A stretch of 5,818 bases of DNA from RGIG6291 sp964602275 (GCA_964602275.1 CAZRQF010000063.1:1-5818); one strand, 5' to 3'; counted from the stretch's first letter, positions 1-5,818 are shown. Translations and numbers: made by a program. The notes: generated from the letters alone by a model not told the origin.

Positions 1-1146
1 GATATAGTAATTGCTTTTGAAATTGAACCCGCAAAAGAAATACTAGGAATATGTGAAATAGCTGTTGAATTAATTAATGATAAGATATATTTGCGAAAAA
101 TAGAAAACCTTACAGACTCTATAACTAGAGAAGAAATTGAACAAAATAGAGAAATCGTAAATGTAGAAGCTTTTAGAAATCAAGCAGGTACATTTTTTAA
201 ATTAACAGATGCCGAATATAAAGCTATTTATTCTATAATAAGAGAACAAAACCCATTAAAAGATTATCAAATTTACGAAAAGTATGATAAAGAAAAGTTT
301 TTAAGCGAAGTTTTTTATGAGGAAGAAGATTACGAAGAACTAAAAAGATTAATTTTGATGAAAAAAAATGTAATTTTGCAAGGTGCACCAGGTGTTGGAA
401 AGACTTATATGGCAAAGAGAATGGCATATTCTTTAATGGGAGAAAAGAATGACGATAGAATATTGAGTTTGCAGTTTCATCCCGACTTTTGCAATGAAGA
501 ATTTATTGAAGGCTACAGACCAGACGGAATAGGTATATATAAATTTAGAAAAGGTTGTTTTAAAAAGTTTTGTAATAAAGCGAGAAATAAACCTGATAAA
601 AAATTCTTTTTGATTATCGATGAAATTAATAGAGGAAATATAACAAAAATATTTGGCGAAGCGTTTTCGCTTATAGAAGCGGACAAAAGAGGAAAGCAGA
701 ATTTTATAGAGCTTTCTTGTTCAAAAGAAAGATTTTTTATTCCTGAAAATATCTATATAATAGGGACTATGAATATATCGGATAGAGAGTTTGCAATAAC
801 TGATTATGCAGTAAGAAGAAGATTTGGATTTTATAATGTAAAACCTATGTTTGAAAATCCTAAATTTAAGAAATTTTATATGCAAAATGAAAAAATGACA
901 AATGTCATAAACGAAATAATTGATATAAACAAGGATTTAAAAGAAGGACAAAAAATAGGTCATTGTTATTTTTGCGAAAATCTTTCAGATGAAGATTTAA
1001 AAATGACAGTAAAGTATAATATAATTCCAATGGTGCAAGAATATTTTTATGACGATAAAATAAAGTCTGATGAAATAGAGCAAAAATTAAATGATGCATT
1101 AAATTACAAAAATTCTAATTTTAAAATGACTGAAAATTGGGAATAA
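1..1146 (+). CDS. mcrB: McrB-family AAA+ NTPase with N-terminal EVE/PUA-like domain, 5' end outside window
   Basis: This is the motor and specificity subunit of a McrBC-type modification-dependent restriction system, which translocates on DNA using GTP and activates the McrC nuclease. The frame is open from base 1, so the start lies upstream; the first internal start-like codon, TTG at 91, has no ribosome-binding site and would cut into a domain. Counting from the first visible codon, residues 1 to about 80 look like the end of an EVE/PUA-like modified-base reader, with the typical 'NQAGTFFKLTDAEY' segment. The AAA+ core follows: Walker A GAPGVGKT (residues 128-135), Walker B FFLIIDEINRGN (202-213), sensor-type GTMNISDRE (255-263) with N-I-S-D in the place of the McrB N-T-A-D nucleotide motif, and arginines in VRRRFGF (271-277). 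The C-terminus looks complete. The usual downstream mcrC is missing. Family membership is secure; GTP rather than ATP use is inferred from the family. Confidence 0.9.
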   Translation, partial: DIVIAFEIEPAKEILGICEIAVELINDKIYLRKIENLTDSITREEIEQNREIVNVEAFRNQAGTFFKLTDAEYKAIYSIIREQNPLKDYQIYEKYDKEKFLSEVFYEEEDYEELKRLILMKKNVILQGAPGVGKTYMAKRMAYSLMGEKNDDRILSLQFHPDFCNEEFIEGYRPDGIGIYKFRKGCFKKFCNKARNKPDKKFFLIIDEINRGNITKIFGEAFSLIEADKRGKQNFIELSCSKERFFIPENIYIIGTMNISDREFAITDYAVRRRFGFYNVKPMFENPKFKKFYMQNEKMTNVINEIIDINKDLKEGQKIGHCYFCENLSDEDLKMTVKYNIIPMVQEYFYDDKIKSDEIEQKLNDALNYKNSNFKMTENWE

Positions 1147-1214
1147 TCTAATTGTTATGAAGAAAATACTAATTGAAATTTATGTGTTTATATGTTAAGG
1201 TAAAATTAAAGATA

Positions 1215-1252
1215 AAAACTTTTTTATAAAAAATGAAACTTTTTTAAAAAAG
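1215..1252. repeat. Imperfect tandem A/T-tract repeat overlapping the ECF promoter -35
   Basis: Two copies of an (A/G)AAAC-T6-A-tract unit lie about 20 bases apart, at 1215-1233 and 1235-1252. The second contains the -35 element of the ECF promoter. The first resembles a decayed or partial -35 box with AAAAC instead of GAAAC. Stacked T6/A6 tracts are likely to bend the DNA. Base composition alone could produce this in such A+T-rich sequence, so the function is uncertain. Confidence 0.4.
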
Positions 1253-1259
1253 TATCGTC
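1234..1259 (+). promoter_or_regulatory. ECF-sigma-type promoter (SigV/SigW-like)
   Basis: TGAAAC at 1234-1239 and CGTC at 1256-1259 are separated by exactly 16 bases, with the T-run directly after the -35 that is typical of extracytoplasmic-function sigma promoters in Firmicutes. CGTC at the -10 fits SigV-like or related clostridial ECF groups better than the SigW CGTA form. Transcription would start near 1266, leaving a leader of about 40 bases before the lipoprotein ATG. The spacer carries a perfect 16-base palindrome made of T6 and A6 flanked by AC and GT (1238-1253). No SigA-type promoter is obvious in this gap. The sigma factor that would use this site is not in the window. Confidence 0.75.
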
Positions 1260-1304
1260 TAAGCTAGAGGAATAAAAAATATATAAATTTGAAAGGATGA
1301 TATT

Positions 1305-1994
1305 ATGAACAAAAAATTATTATGGGGAGTAGCATGTTTGCTAGTTTTAGCATTTGCAATGGTAGGTTGCACAGGAAACAATAACAATAGCGATGCAGGA
1401 TTAAAAGCAGAAAATGCAGAAGACTTATTAGAAATTATGAACAATGTATATGGAAAAACACCTGAGGATTCTTTACCAGGATTAGATACAGTAGAAATTG
1501 ATGTAACAGATGATTATCAATTTTCAAGATTTACAGGATTATCTTCAAATGAAAATGTAGAAGCAGTTGTTGTATCTATGCCTTTTATAAATGCACAAGC
1601 ATATGAAGCAGCTCTTATAAAAGTTAAAAAAGGTGCAGACATTGAATCTATGAAACAAGAAATATTAGACAATATAAATATGAATATGTGGATTTGCGTA
1701 TCTGCTGAAAAACTTTATGTTACAAGTTCTAATGATGTAATATTCTTAGTAATGGGACAAGAAGGTTGGGAAGAAACAGTATTCAATGCATTTAAAGAAT
1801 ATGTTGGAGAAGATGGTATTGGAAAAGTTTTAGAAAAAGAACAAAATTTTGATGATGAAGATTTTGAACTTCCACCAGAAATATTATTAGACCCAGCAGC
1901 TTCAGGAGATTTTGAAGAAGAACCAACAGATGGAAATGACAATACAGAAAACGCAACACTTCCTGATGCTTTTATAGAGCCAATAGTAGAATAA
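1305..1994 (+). CDS. Secreted lipoprotein, DUF4358-like, with acidic C-terminal tail
   Basis: The 229-residue product begins with a lipoprotein signal: basic residues NKK, a hydrophobic stretch from about 5 to 20, and a lipobox MVGC with the lipidated cysteine at 22. Met at the -3 position is slightly unusual. The mature protein would be anchored to the outer face of the membrane after a short Asn-rich linker. Residues about 36-168 form one alpha/beta domain resembling DUF4358 lipoproteins of Clostridia, including 'ALIKVKKGADIESMKQEI' and a following 'VIFLVM' strand; this is recognition from memory of the family, not a search. Residues 177-229 are low-complexity with 19 Asp/Glu and one Lys, and are probably disordered. 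The ATG at 1305 is chosen because GAAAGGATGA (1291-1300) gives a good ribosome-binding site 7 bases away. It sits under an ECF promoter and ahead of acyltransferase genes, suggesting an envelope role. Biochemical function is unknown. Confidence 0.85.
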   Translation: MNKKLLWGVACLLVLAFAMVGCTGNNNNSDAGLKAENAEDLLEIMNNVYGKTPEDSLPGLDTVEIDVTDDYQFSRFTGLSSNENVEAVVVSMPFINAQAYEAALIKVKKGADIESMKQEILDNINMNMWICVSAEKLYVTSSNDVIFLVMGQEGWEETVFNAFKEYVGEDGIGKVLEKEQNFDDEDFELPPEILLDPAASGDFEEEPTDGNDNTENATLPDAFIEPIVE

Positions 1995-2030
1995 TAAAAT
2001 ATAATAATTATAGAATAAAAAATGCATTAT

Positions 2031-2061
2031 AAAAAGCTTCCATAAAAAACGGAAGCTTTTT
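2031..2061 (+). terminator. Hairpin terminator or attenuator between lipoprotein and acyltransferase genes
   Basis: AAAAAGCTTCC (2031-2041) pairs perfectly with GGAAGCTTTTT (2051-2061) around a 9-base A-rich loop, giving an 11-bp stem with a GC-containing core of 6 bp. The T-run is only five bases and lies inside the stem, so it should work in both orientations but may leak. It ends four bases before the ribosome-binding site of the next gene. No convincing promoter lies between this hairpin and that gene. Confidence 0.75.
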
Positions 2062-2065
2062 AGTT

Positions 2066-2071
2066 AGGAGG
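2066..2071 (+). promoter_or_regulatory. Ribosome-binding site deciding a GTG start
   Basis: AGGAGG ends four bases before the GTG at 2076, a slightly tight spacing compensated by a full-strength core. The GTG start is supported because it gives the family-typical MBOAT beginning MLFTSISFLYYFLPIV, with no ATG nearby in frame. The site starts almost directly after the upstream hairpin. Confidence 0.75.
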
Positions 2072-2075
2072 AAAA

Positions 2076-3467
2076 GTGCTATTTACAAGTATTAGTTTTT
2101 TATATTATTTTTTACCAATAGTGCTAATATTATATTTTGTATTGCCTAAAAAGCTTAGAAATACTGTACTTTTGCTAGCATCACTATTCTTTTATTATTA
2201 TGGTGAACCAAAATATATTTATCTTATGTTGGCAGAAATATTAGTAGCATATGTTGGAGCATTACTAATAGATAAATTTAAGAAAAAAAGTATATTTATA
2301 GTAACTGTTGCAATTCATATATTACTACTTGGAATTTTTAAATATACTGATTTTGTTATAGAAAATATAAATGGTATATTTGGGGCAAGCATTCCTTTAT
2401 TAAGGCTTGCACTTCCTATTGGAATATCTTTCTATACATTCCAAATTTTAAGCTATGTAATAGATGTTTATAACGGTAAAGTAAAAGTGCAAAAAAGTTT
2501 ATTAAAACTTGCGACATATGTAATGCTATTTCCACAGCTTATAGCAGGACCAATAGTTAGGTATGAAACTGTCGAAGACGAATTAGACAATAGAAAATGT
2601 ACTGTGGAAATGTTTTCTTATGGTGTAAGAAGATTTATAGTAGGACTTGCCAAAAAAGTATTAATAGCTAATGTACTTGGCGAGTTATGCAGTGTATTTA
2701 CAAATACACTAGAAAAAAGCGTATTATTCTATTGGGTTTTTGCAATAAGTTATATGCTTCAACTTTACTTTGATTTTTCGGCATATTCAGATATGGCAAT
2801 TGGTCTTGGAAAGATATTTGGATTTAACTTTTTGGAAAACTTTAATTATCCATATATATCAAAAAGCATAACGGAATTTTGGAGAAGATGGCATATGTCG
2901 CTAAGCTCATGGTTTAGAGATTATGTGTATATTCCGCTTGGTGGAAACAGAAAAGGAGCTTTAAAGCAAGTAAGAAATATATTTGTAGTGTGGCTTCTTA
3001 CTGGAATATGGCATGGTGCGAGCTGGAACTTTGTAGTTTGGGGACTTATGTTTGGCGTTTTATTAATAATAGAAAAATTCTTCTTAGCAAAGCATATGGA
3101 AAAATGGCCAAGCATTTTAAAACATATTTATGTATTATTTATTGTAATGATTAGTTTTATAATATTTAATGCAAACTCGATGGGCGAAGCTTGGAAAAAT
3201 ATTATAGGTCTATTCGGAGCAAACGGTGAAGCGTTTATTAATAAATATACACTATACTATTTAAAGAGCTATATTGTAACAATAATAGTTGCAATAGTTG
3301 GAGCAACACCATTTGTAAAAAATATCTTAGAAAAAATGAAGCAAAACAAAGTTATGGACAAAATTATAAATATCTTAGAACCGGTTTGTTTAGTTGGGCT
3401 TTTATTTATAACAACGGCATACTTAGTAGATAATTCATTTAATCCATTTTTGTATTTTAGGTTTTAG
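2076..3467 (+). CDS. MBOAT-family membrane O-acyltransferase (AlgI/PatA-like)
   Basis: Members of this family move acyl groups, usually acetyl, from a cytoplasmic donor to the outer face of the membrane for O-acylation of glycans. The 463 residues match the usual AlgI-class length and start with the family signature MLFTSISFLYYFLPIV from a GTG. About ten hydrophobic segments are visible, including roughly 8-24, 27-42, 47-65, 73-90, 186-205, 216-232, 301-330, 350-366, 398-411 and 436-451. Conserved blocks are FPQLIAGPIVR (152-162), YFDFSAYSDMAIG (231-243), FWRRWHMSLSSWFRDY (268-283) with His273, and TGIWHGASWNFVVWG (309-323) with the invariant His313 taken as catalytic. The C-terminus NPFLYFRF is typical. 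It is joined to the downstream DHHW gene by a 10-base gap, the standard acyltransferase/SGNH pairing. DltB is unlikely because no other dlt genes are present. The acceptor polymer cannot be read from sequence; peptidoglycan or a surface polysaccharide are the candidates. Confidence 0.93.
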   Translation: MLFTSISFLYYFLPIVLILYFVLPKKLRNTVLLLASLFFYYYGEPKYIYLMLAEILVAYVGALLIDKFKKKSIFIVTVAIHILLLGIFKYTDFVIENINGIFGASIPLLRLALPIGISFYTFQILSYVIDVYNGKVKVQKSLLKLATYVMLFPQLIAGPIVRYETVEDELDNRKCTVEMFSYGVRRFIVGLAKKVLIANVLGELCSVFTNTLEKSVLFYWVFAISYMLQLYFDFSAYSDMAIGLGKIFGFNFLENFNYPYISKSITEFWRRWHMSLSSWFRDYVYIPLGGNRKGALKQVRNIFVVWLLTGIWHGASWNFVVWGLMFGVLLIIEKFFLAKHMEKWPSILKHIYVLFIVMISFIIFNANSMGEAWKNIIGLFGANGEAFINKYTLYYLKSYIVTIIVAIVGATPFVKNILEKMKQNKVMDKIINILEPVCLVGLLFITTAYLVDNSFNPFLYFRF

Positions 3468-3471
3468 GAGG
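3466..3471 (+). promoter_or_regulatory. Ribosome-binding site overlapping the upstream stop codon
   Basis: The TAG stop of the acyltransferase (3465-3467) overlaps AGGAGG (3466-3471), which is six bases from the ATG at 3478. The overlap suggests translational coupling between the two proteins and a shared transcript. Confidence 0.8.
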
Positions 3472-3477
3472 TGCAAG

Positions 3478-4566
3478 ATGAACGAAAAAACAAAAAACAT
3501 TGTTGTAATAGCAATGTTTATGATTGCGATAACGGGAATGTTTATAATTAACATACTAAAAGAAGATACGGTGTATTCGACTTCTGAAAGAAGAAAACTT
3601 GCACAATTTCCAGAGTTTTCATATACCAAACTAACAAATGGAAAGTTTTTTAGTGAATTTGATACTTATACGACAGACCAATTTTCTTTTAGAGAATTAT
3701 TTAGAAAAACAAAAGTTTTAACAGAAAAGGACATTTTTGGTAGATTAGATTATAATGATATTTATGAAAAAGATGGAGTTTTAATCTCTGGGTTATATCC
3801 GTTAAATGAAAGTTCAATAAATAACTTAATCAAAAAAATAAATTCAATAAAAGAAACATATTTGACAGAAAATAATAAAGTGTATTTCACAATTGTGCCA
3901 GATAAGAACTATTTTGTAGACGGCGAAAATTTGAAATTAGACTATGAAAAAATGACAAGCCTAATGAAAGAAAACTTAACATTTGCAGATTATATAGATA
4001 TTTTTGATGAATTAAAACTTTCAGATTATTACATTACGGACTCACATTGGAAACAAGAAAATATTACAAAAGTAGCCAATAAGATATTAAAAGCAATGGG
4101 AATAGAACCAAAAGTAGAATATAATCAAAAAGAAATTTTAGAGTTTAAAGGCGTTTATGCAGGGCAGTATCCAGTAGAAACAAAAAGCGATAAAATAACT
4201 ATATTAACAAATGATATTTTAGAAAACTGCACGGTATATAATTACGAAACAAATAAAGAAACTTCTATATATGATATGGAAAAATTATCGGCATATGATA
4301 AATATGATATATATTTATCAGGTGCAACGGCACTTTTAAAGATAGATAATCCAAGTTGTCAAACGAATAGAGAACTTATAATATTTAGAGATTCATATGG
4401 AAGTAGTTTAACACCATTATTAGTGGAGGGGTACAAAACTGTAACCGTTGTAGACACAAGATATATATCGCCTAAAATATTAGGAGAATATATGGAGTTT
4501 ACAAATCAAGATGTGTTATTCGAATATAGCACAACATTAATAAATGACAGCATAACAATTAAATAG
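3478..4566 (+). CDS. DHHW-family (AlgX/AlgJ-like SGNH) membrane-anchored protein, partner of the MBOAT acyltransferase
   Basis: The 362-residue product has one N-terminal membrane segment (about 8-26) after a short charged start, with the rest expected outside the membrane. It shows the hallmarks of the DHHW/AlgX-AlgJ group: the early 'SERRKLAQFPEFS' block (36-48), a DHHW-type motif in YYITDSHW (184-191), and the nucleophile region IFRDSYGSSLTPLL (302-315). Asp188, His190 and Ser306 match the Asp-x-His plus Ser triad of AlgX-like O-acetyltransferases. The family motif is often D-H-H-W; here the middle residue is Ser189, while the Asp and His that matter are kept. The segment 'YLSGATALLKIDNP' (279-292) is also typical. 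The likely role is to transfer acyl groups, delivered by the neighbouring MBOAT protein, to an extracellular polymer. The ATG at 3478 is set by AGGAGG six bases upstream. A strong terminator follows. Family is confident; substrate is unknown. Confidence 0.9.
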   Translation: MNEKTKNIVVIAMFMIAITGMFIINILKEDTVYSTSERRKLAQFPEFSYTKLTNGKFFSEFDTYTTDQFSFRELFRKTKVLTEKDIFGRLDYNDIYEKDGVLISGLYPLNESSINNLIKKINSIKETYLTENNKVYFTIVPDKNYFVDGENLKLDYEKMTSLMKENLTFADYIDIFDELKLSDYYITDSHWKQENITKVANKILKAMGIEPKVEYNQKEILEFKGVYAGQYPVETKSDKITILTNDILENCTVYNYETNKETSIYDMEKLSAYDKYDIYLSGATALLKIDNPSCQTNRELIIFRDSYGSSLTPLLVEGYKTVTVVDTRYISPKILGEYMEFTNQDVLFEYSTTLINDSITIK

Positions 4567-4574
4567 TAAACATG

Positions 4575-4613
4575 AAAAATCTTCACTTATGAGTAATGGG
4601 TGAAGATTTTTTT
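4575..4613 (+). terminator. Rho-independent terminator after the acyltransferase unit
   Basis: AAAAATCTTCAC (4575-4586) pairs perfectly with GTGAAGATTTTT (4600-4611). The stem can extend to 4590/4596 through two G-T wobbles, closing on a 5-base loop. A run of seven T (4607-4613) follows the GC-containing part. It starts eight bases after the stop of the DHHW gene and ends the envelope unit. The A-run on the 5' side could also terminate opposite-strand transcription. Confidence 0.92.
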
Positions 4614-4640
4614 ACATCAAATTATGTTAAGCTGAAAAGG

Positions 4641-4669
4641 TTGACAGAATATCTGCACCGTGGTATACT
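4641..4669 (+). promoter_or_regulatory. Near-consensus SigA promoter with extended -10
   Basis: TTGACA (4641-4646, perfect -35) and TATACT (4664-4669, one mismatch) are 17 bases apart, and TGG directly precedes the -10 as an extended -10 (4661-4663). Transcription would start near 4676, giving a leader of about 50 bases. GTGGTATACTAC (4660-4671) is palindromic except for one symmetric pair of positions and covers the -10, so a repressor site is possible. This promoter serves the gene starting at 4725. Confidence 0.88.
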
Positions 4670-4700
4670 ACTTGTGGTTTTAGATGTAAATAGTGACCGA

Positions 4701-4712
4701 CTTTAATTAAAG
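4701..4712. repeat. 12-bp perfect palindrome touching the ribosome-binding site
   Basis: CTTTAATTAAAG reads the same on both strands, and its last two bases are the first two of the AGGAGG site (4711-4716) of the following gene. It could be an operator or simply chance in A+T-rich DNA; an RNA hairpin from it would lack a proper loop and be weak. Confidence 0.4.
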
Positions 4713-4724
4713 GAGGGGCATAAA

Positions 4725-5818
4725 ATGAGAAAGAGCTTGTTTAATGTCGTTAGAGATGTGAAGCAAAATAAGGCAAACTTGAGTGCTGAAAAAATGATTG
4801 TTAATTCTATGCTTAAGACATTTAATACTGGCAATAATAGCTATATTGAAGAAGCATATCTTTCGAATAAGACAACTACAAGACAATTCTATCATTCATT
4901 TAAAAAGTTTTTACTTGATTTTCGGGTAAATAGTTGCTCAATTGAATTTTTGCAAGGAATTTTAGATTTTTGGGAGAAGCACGGTCTAAATTCAAGTGAA
5001 CTTGAAGCCATGTATCGAAAATGGGTAAATTCGGAATGGTTTAGCCTTATTAAAGATGTAGAATACAAGCCGTTTTGGAATTGGATGTTTACAAAAGGCT
5101 TAGATAATTTGGCAATTAGTGAGTTGGTGTTATCCTCAGATATTAGTTATGAAAACTTGGTTACTAAATTTTTAAAGAGTGTTAATATAGAAGTTGGCTG
5201 TGGCGAAAGAAACTATTTTATTTGCTTTTTAAACAAGATTTGGGAATCGGTAGTATATAATAATGTGCCGAGCACCATGGAAGAAGCAATAAAAGTTCTT
5301 ACCGATAAGCTACCAAATGAGAGTGTCTTGATTTTGAATAGTGCGTATTGGTATTTGACAGAAAATGAAGATATTTTTGAAGAAGTTTCGGAGTGTAAAG
5401 CGCTTATAGCTGTCATTGAAAAAATGGCAGATTATGAATATGCGAAAGACGAAGACTACTTTTCGGCTGGCGTGCCAATAGCTCCGTGTGACTTTGACAT
5501 TGGCACGGTAAACATTACTCGTGATGTAAGTCTTCTTATTGAAAAATTTAGCAGAAGCTATTTGCTAAAAGACCTTGTATGGCTTTTGGAAAATAGGTTT
5601 AACATTAGTTGTGTAGAAATTGAAAATTGCTTGTTTGAAGAATTTTGTGATATTTGCATGAATTACGATTTAGAGGAAATCATGGTAACAAATGCTGGGC
5701 AGAGCATATCGGTGCTTAGTGTACTTTTCTGCTTTGCTGATGGCGAAAAGATTTTCAATATGTTTTATGATAACATTGTTACTAAGTCTTGCAGACAAGA
5801 ATTTGAAAAACTTGAAAG
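4725..5818 (+). CDS. Unrecognised large cytoplasmic protein, 3' end outside window
   Basis: An uninterrupted frame of 364 codons runs from ATG 4725 off the window end with no stop. The start is well supported: AGGAGG at 4711-4716, 8 bases upstream, beneath a near-consensus promoter. I do not recognise a family. The product starts MRKSLFNVVRDVKQNK, has no signal peptide or membrane segment, and reads as mostly helical, with aromatic-rich stretches such as YKPFWNWMFTKG (about 114-125). It contains 11 cysteines in 364 residues, but they are scattered without a CxxC zinc or iron-sulphur pattern, fitting a cytoplasmic protein. Codon use differs from the acyltransferase genes: isoleucine is ATT in about 20 of 26 cases here, whereas ATA is favoured there, and TCG, GGC, CTT and TTG are more frequent. 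That may mean a different origin or expression class. No Walker, nuclease or helicase motif is visible in the part present. Confidence 0.85.
   Translation, partial: MRKSLFNVVRDVKQNKANLSAEKMIVNSMLKTFNTGNNSYIEEAYLSNKTTTRQFYHSFKKFLLDFRVNSCSIEFLQGILDFWEKHGLNSSELEAMYRKWVNSEWFSLIKDVEYKPFWNWMFTKGLDNLAISELVLSSDISYENLVTKFLKSVNIEVGCGERNYFICFLNKIWESVVYNNVPSTMEEAIKVLTDKLPNESVLILNSAYWYLTENEDIFEEVSECKALIAVIEKMADYEYAKDEDYFSAGVPIAPCDFDIGTVNITRDVSLLIEKFSRSYLLKDLVWLLENRFNISCVEIENCLFEEFCDICMNYDLEEIMVTNAGQSISVLSVLFCFADGEKIFNMFYDNIVTKSCRQEFEKLE

Noticed and set aside
91..93. TTG as the real start of the McrB-family gene
   Set aside because: The frame is open back to base 1, the upstream codons encode a sensible part of the EVE-like domain, and there is no ribosome-binding site before the TTG.
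233..427. Minus-strand 64-codon frame inside the McrB gene
   Set aside because: It lies antisense to conserved coding sequence including Walker A, and its product looks like a random reading of A+T-rich DNA; the same holds for minus-strand frames at 905-1099, 1259-1444, 1715-1942, 2921-3115, 3435-3629 and 5213-5416.
1148..1175. Direct repeat CTAATTG (1148-1154 and 1169-1175) after mcrB
   Set aside because: Seven bases repeated twice in A+T-rich DNA is within chance, with no further copies to suggest an array or attachment site.
1238..1253. T6/A6 palindrome as a terminator for the McrB gene
   Set aside because: It is a loop-less, nearly all-A/T symmetry with no GC core, and it is better explained as the spacer of the ECF promoter.
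2000..2005. TATAAT as a promoter for the acyltransferase gene
   Set aside because: No TTGACA-like box lies 16-18 bases upstream, and TATAAT is expected by chance in such A+T-rich DNA; kept only as a possibility within the attenuator finding.
2076..4566. DltB/DltD D-alanylation pair
   Set aside because: The MBOAT is of the AlgI type, the partner has DHHW/AlgX-like motifs, and no dltA or dltC is present.
4707..4895. Minus-strand 62-codon frame over the start of the last gene
   Set aside because: It is antisense to a gene with a clear promoter and ribosome-binding site, and no ribosome-binding site or promoter was evident for it.

Overview
The window is A+T-rich DNA with strong AGGAGG-type ribosome-binding sites, short intergenic gaps and a Gram-positive style lipoprotein signal. 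This points to a low-GC Firmicute, most likely a member of the Clostridia; no gene in it fixes the species. All five genes are on the plus strand, and the first and last run off the window edges.

Bases 1-1146 hold the C-terminal 381 residues of an McrB-family AAA+ NTPase with an EVE/PUA-like domain at its N-terminal side. This is the specificity and motor subunit of a McrBC-type defence system that cuts modified DNA. The nuclease gene mcrC, which normally follows directly, is absent: only a 158-base gap lies between mcrB and the next gene.

Bases 1234-4613 form an apparent envelope-modification unit. A textbook ECF-sigma promoter (TGAAAC, 16-base spacer, CGTC) precedes a secreted lipoprotein resembling DUF4358 proteins. 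A hairpin terminator follows. Then come an MBOAT (AlgI/PatA-like) membrane O-acyltransferase and a membrane-anchored DHHW/AlgX-AlgJ-like SGNH protein, joined by a shared stop-codon/ribosome-binding-site junction. The MBOAT protein would pass acyl (probably acetyl) groups across the membrane, and the SGNH-like protein would place them on an extracellular glycan. The lipoprotein is probably an accessory or a co-regulated stress protein. The unit ends in a strong rho-independent terminator at 4575-4613. The hairpin between the lipoprotein and the acyltransferase leaves room for only partial read-through from the ECF promoter.

Bases 4614-5818 are a separate transcription unit. A near-consensus housekeeping promoter (TTGACA, 17-base spacer, TATACT with an extended -10) and a strong ribosome-binding site drive a large cytoplasmic protein that I do not recognise. 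It is cut off by the window end after 364 codons, is cysteine-rich, and uses codons differently from the acyltransferase genes. It is the most promising candidate for something undescribed, but the sequence alone gives no function.

I saw no tRNA or rRNA genes, CRISPR array, insertion sequence or attachment site.
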